From contig CALTTG010000016.1 of the NCBI GenBank assembly GCA_943908475.1, forward strand, positions 10,927 through 74,926: DNA of 64,000 nucleotides, given 5' to 3'. The translations under genes and the position numbers were made by a program. Origin of the DNA: an uncultured Burkholderiales bacterium. GTDB lineage: Bacteria; Pseudomonadota; Gammaproteobacteria; Burkholderiales; Burkholderiaceae_C. Each line of letters starts with the position of its first letter. Position 1 is the first letter of the stretch. The notes under the pieces are model-generated. The model was not told the origin of the DNA. It ran no database searches and saw only the letters and a list, made by a program, of their open reading frames with translations. Below are positions 62,457-64,000 of this stretch, one piece after another.

Positions 62457-63838
62457 TGCGTGGCCCCCACGAGAAGCGGACGCCCTTTGGCCACGGTTTC
62501 AACCTTCATCGGATGTCGATAAGTCTCCACCACGTGAGCGACCATCGGATCGTCGATGAGCGTCGGACCATCCGCCAGCCACGCTGAATCCCATTGTTTG
62601 GGACGCACATCAAAGGCTTGCGCATCACGCACCTCATCAAGTCCTACCCGCAAGTTCTCGCCGGCGGGCAGTCCGTCTGGTACACGCCAGGCACCACGAC
62701 CTACGACCAGATTTCGCCACACTTGCCCGCCAGACAGTGGGCCGGCAACCTGCATAAATCGCCCGCCCAGAGGGTGCAAGTTGACCCAGGAGTTGTGGAC
62801 AGCGTGTAATTCGTTGCGCCCCCAGGGGTTCCCTTCCTCGAGCATGGACAACACCGCGCCATTGCGAGTGCTTCGTGCCTGCCCGATGACGTTGCCGATC
62901 AGCACCACCTGCCCGCCATTGGGAAAATTCAGCTCATAACTGGCCTGCCCCCCCGACTCGTCGGTGATGCGATTGCTCAGCAGCCTTGACACCTGCGCAC
63001 GGCTCTTGACCAGGTGCCCCACGCGCCCGAGACTGAAATAATTGCCTCGCAACTCCAGCAGGCGGATGCGCCCTGCATAAACAGCATGCGCATAACCCAC
63101 CCCATCGCCCAGGCGCGCAAATTCACTGAAGGCGACATGCACTTCAGTGGTCGGCGTGCCTGAATCTCCATTGATTAGGATACCGGACTCACTGTCTCGG
63201 AAGAAGCAATGCTCGACCCGAAGGCGACCGCCTTCAAAGCGAATGCCTGAGCCGTTGCGGTCTGACACCTGGACGCCAGCAAAGCCCACCCGCCGCACTT
63301 CAAACGCCCCACCACCCAACACAAGCACAGCCTTACCCTCGGCAAGGCCCCGTCGGGCCACTAGCCAAGCCGTGCCTCCGTCGCCCTGGAGCGTCACTCC
63401 TTTACCCCGCCAGACAGCGCCGCGGGTCTCATGCAATCCAGGTTGCAGCCACACGACATCACCGGCGAGTGACTTCTGCGCTGCCTCAGCCAGATCACGC
63501 ACCCTGACACGCTGCCCCCGATGCTCCACCCAAATGCCCGGCACAGTCGCCACAGGAGGATCGCCTTGCAAGACGAACTGTGGCGCCGCGCCTACCCCAG
63601 ATCGCAATGGTTCGAGAGCCAGTTCACCACCCCACGCCGAGTCGATCCAGCGCAGAGGAGCCAAGACTGGCTCGGCCATCACCTGAAGGCGGGGATGCCC
63701 CTCCAGACGCCTGTCAAGATACTTCAAGACCTCGAACGGGAGATACCCCATGAAAAGGAATGCTTGGCAGAGCGCAACAACCATGGCCACGCCGCCCCCA
63801 GCCACCAAGACCGCCACCCATGGAGGAACTCGCTTCAT
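62453..63838 (-). CDS. Right-handed parallel beta-helix protein with N-terminal membrane anchor
   Basis: A 461-residue protein with one N-terminal membrane segment (about 8-32, WVAVLVAGGGVAMVVALCQAF). A long extracytoplasmic region of short beta-strand repeats follows (about 130-430; for example GGAFEVRRVGFAGVQVSDRN, GSGIRFEGGRLRVEHCFFRD, AGRIRLLELRGNYFSLGRV), the pattern of pectate-lyase-like beta-helices. Such proteins bind or cleave polysaccharides; the catalytic residues cannot be identified by eye. ATG 63838 was chosen with AGG six bases upstream; TTG 63859 is an alternative. It is coupled to the GNAT-like gene. Confidence 0.78.
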   Translation of the reverse strand: MKRVPPWVAVLVAGGGVAMVVALCQAFLFMGYLPFEVLKYLDRRLEGHPRLQVMAEPVLAPLRWIDSAWGGELALEPLRSGVGAAPQFVLQGDPPVATVPGIWVEHRGQRVRVRDLAEAAQKSLAGDVVWLQPGLHETRGAVWRGKGVTLQGDGGTAWLVARRGLAEGKAVLVLGGGAFEVRRVGFAGVQVSDRNGSGIRFEGGRLRVEHCFFRDSESGILINGDSGTPTTEVHVAFSEFARLGDGVGYAHAVYAGRIRLLELRGNYFSLGRVGHLVKSRAQVSRLLSNRITDESGGQASYELNFPNGGQVVLIGNVIGQARSTRNGAVLSMLEEGNPWGRNELHAVHNSWVNLHPLGGRFMQVAGPLSGGQVWRNLVVGRGAWRVPDGLPAGENLRVGLDEVRDAQAFDVRPKQWDSAWLADGPTLIDDPMVAHVVETYRHPMKVETVAKGRPLLVGATQ

Positions 63839-63945
63839 CTGACCTGTCGCCGCCCTCAAACGCGTTGGAAAGAAATTTGCCTGACCCGCCCCTGCACCAA
63901 TGCCATCGGTTGGAGAGAGGTCTTAGGGTTGGCATGTTAATTGAT

Positions 63946-64000
63946 TGGGCTGCTGCCGGTTTCGTGGACACCAGCCTAAGCTTCTTGAGCTTTTTCGAAC
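63946..64000. mobile_element. Left end of an IS3-family insertion sequence entering from the right edge
   Basis: The last bases combine the 3' end of an IS3-type transposase on the minus strand with a terminal segment. The reverse complement of 63946-63972 carries the GTCCACGAAACCGGCAGCAG-like end expected for IS3/IS51-type elements. The exact boundary, near 63946, is uncertain because the other end is outside the window. Confidence 0.6.
63976..64000 (-). CDS. IS3-family transposase, C-terminal end only
   Basis: Read on the minus strand, the last codons translate as FEKAQEA followed by TAG at 63976-63978. The residues FEKAQ are the usual end of IS3-family OrfB transposases (SPxEFEKAQ-type). 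Only eight codons including the stop lie in the window, so nothing can be said of completeness or activity. Confidence 0.6.

Overview
The window looks like a piece of chromosome from a high-GC Gram-negative betaproteobacterium, probably of the order Burkholderiales. The evidence is the gene order aroQ-accB-accC-prmA-DUF3426 protein, the run rhodanese-grxC-secB-gpsA-trmL, a type II exosortase-A (XrtA/PEP-CTERM) accessory set with PrsK/PrsR/PrsT, and outer-membrane proteins (autotransporter barrel, OmpA). Genus cannot be fixed from the sequence alone. Coding density is very high, many neighbours overlap by 4 bases, and no gene-free stretch exceeds about 240 bases.

Layout. 1-5.3 kb: divergent Fe(III)-type ABC transporter genes (ATPase cut by the left edge; fused double permease) and a MASE1-CHASE hybrid histidine kinase. 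5.3-15 kb: a leftward surface-polysaccharide block (PglF/CapD-like nucleotide-sugar dehydratase, PglC-like phosphoglycosyltransferase, DegT-type aminotransferase, GT2 and GT4 glycosyltransferases, hexapeptide acetyltransferase, flippase), interrupted by a rightward chemoreceptor gene with a good sigma-28-type promoter. 15-20.4 kb: lysS, an autotransporter-barrel protein, and a leftward OmpA-caspase-like pair. 20.5-28.7 kb: solitary molybdopterin oxidoreductase, LysR regulator, DUF2306 membrane protein, alpha/beta hydrolase, two poorly known proteins and a TlpA-like thioredoxin. 28.8-40.8 kb: housekeeping genes (aroQ, accBC, prmA, PfkB kinase, gpmA, rhodanese, grxC, secB, gpsA, trmL) and an HDOD-GAF protein. 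41-43.7 kb: a CpxP/Spy-like periplasmic protein with its response regulator and sensor kinase.

43.8-63.9 kb: the most interesting part. Much of it is visibly less GC-rich than the flanks. First comes a tightly coupled four-gene leftward operon: an unrecognised 8-cysteine protein with a twin-arginine-like leader, a PqqD-like chaperone, an HprK-related kinase and a nucleotidyltransferase. The last three resemble the tailoring set of phosphorylated or glycosylated lasso peptides, but no cyclase genes are present. Upstream of it lie prsT-prsR-prsK, an XrtA-type undecaprenyl-phosphate sugar transferase, an O-antigen ligase/polymerase-like protein with a large insert, the exosortase-associated decarboxylase and acyl-CoA ligase, and divergently an acyl carrier protein and hydrolases 2 and 1. 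A GNAT/FemAB-like protein and a beta-helix protein follow. No exosortase gene is in the window. The right edge enters an IS3-family insertion sequence whose transposase 3' end is readable.

Working model: the window encodes two exopolysaccharide or glycan-assembly islands separated by core genes. The second is under PrsK/PrsR (sigma-54) control and sits next to a possible protein- or peptide-modification cassette.
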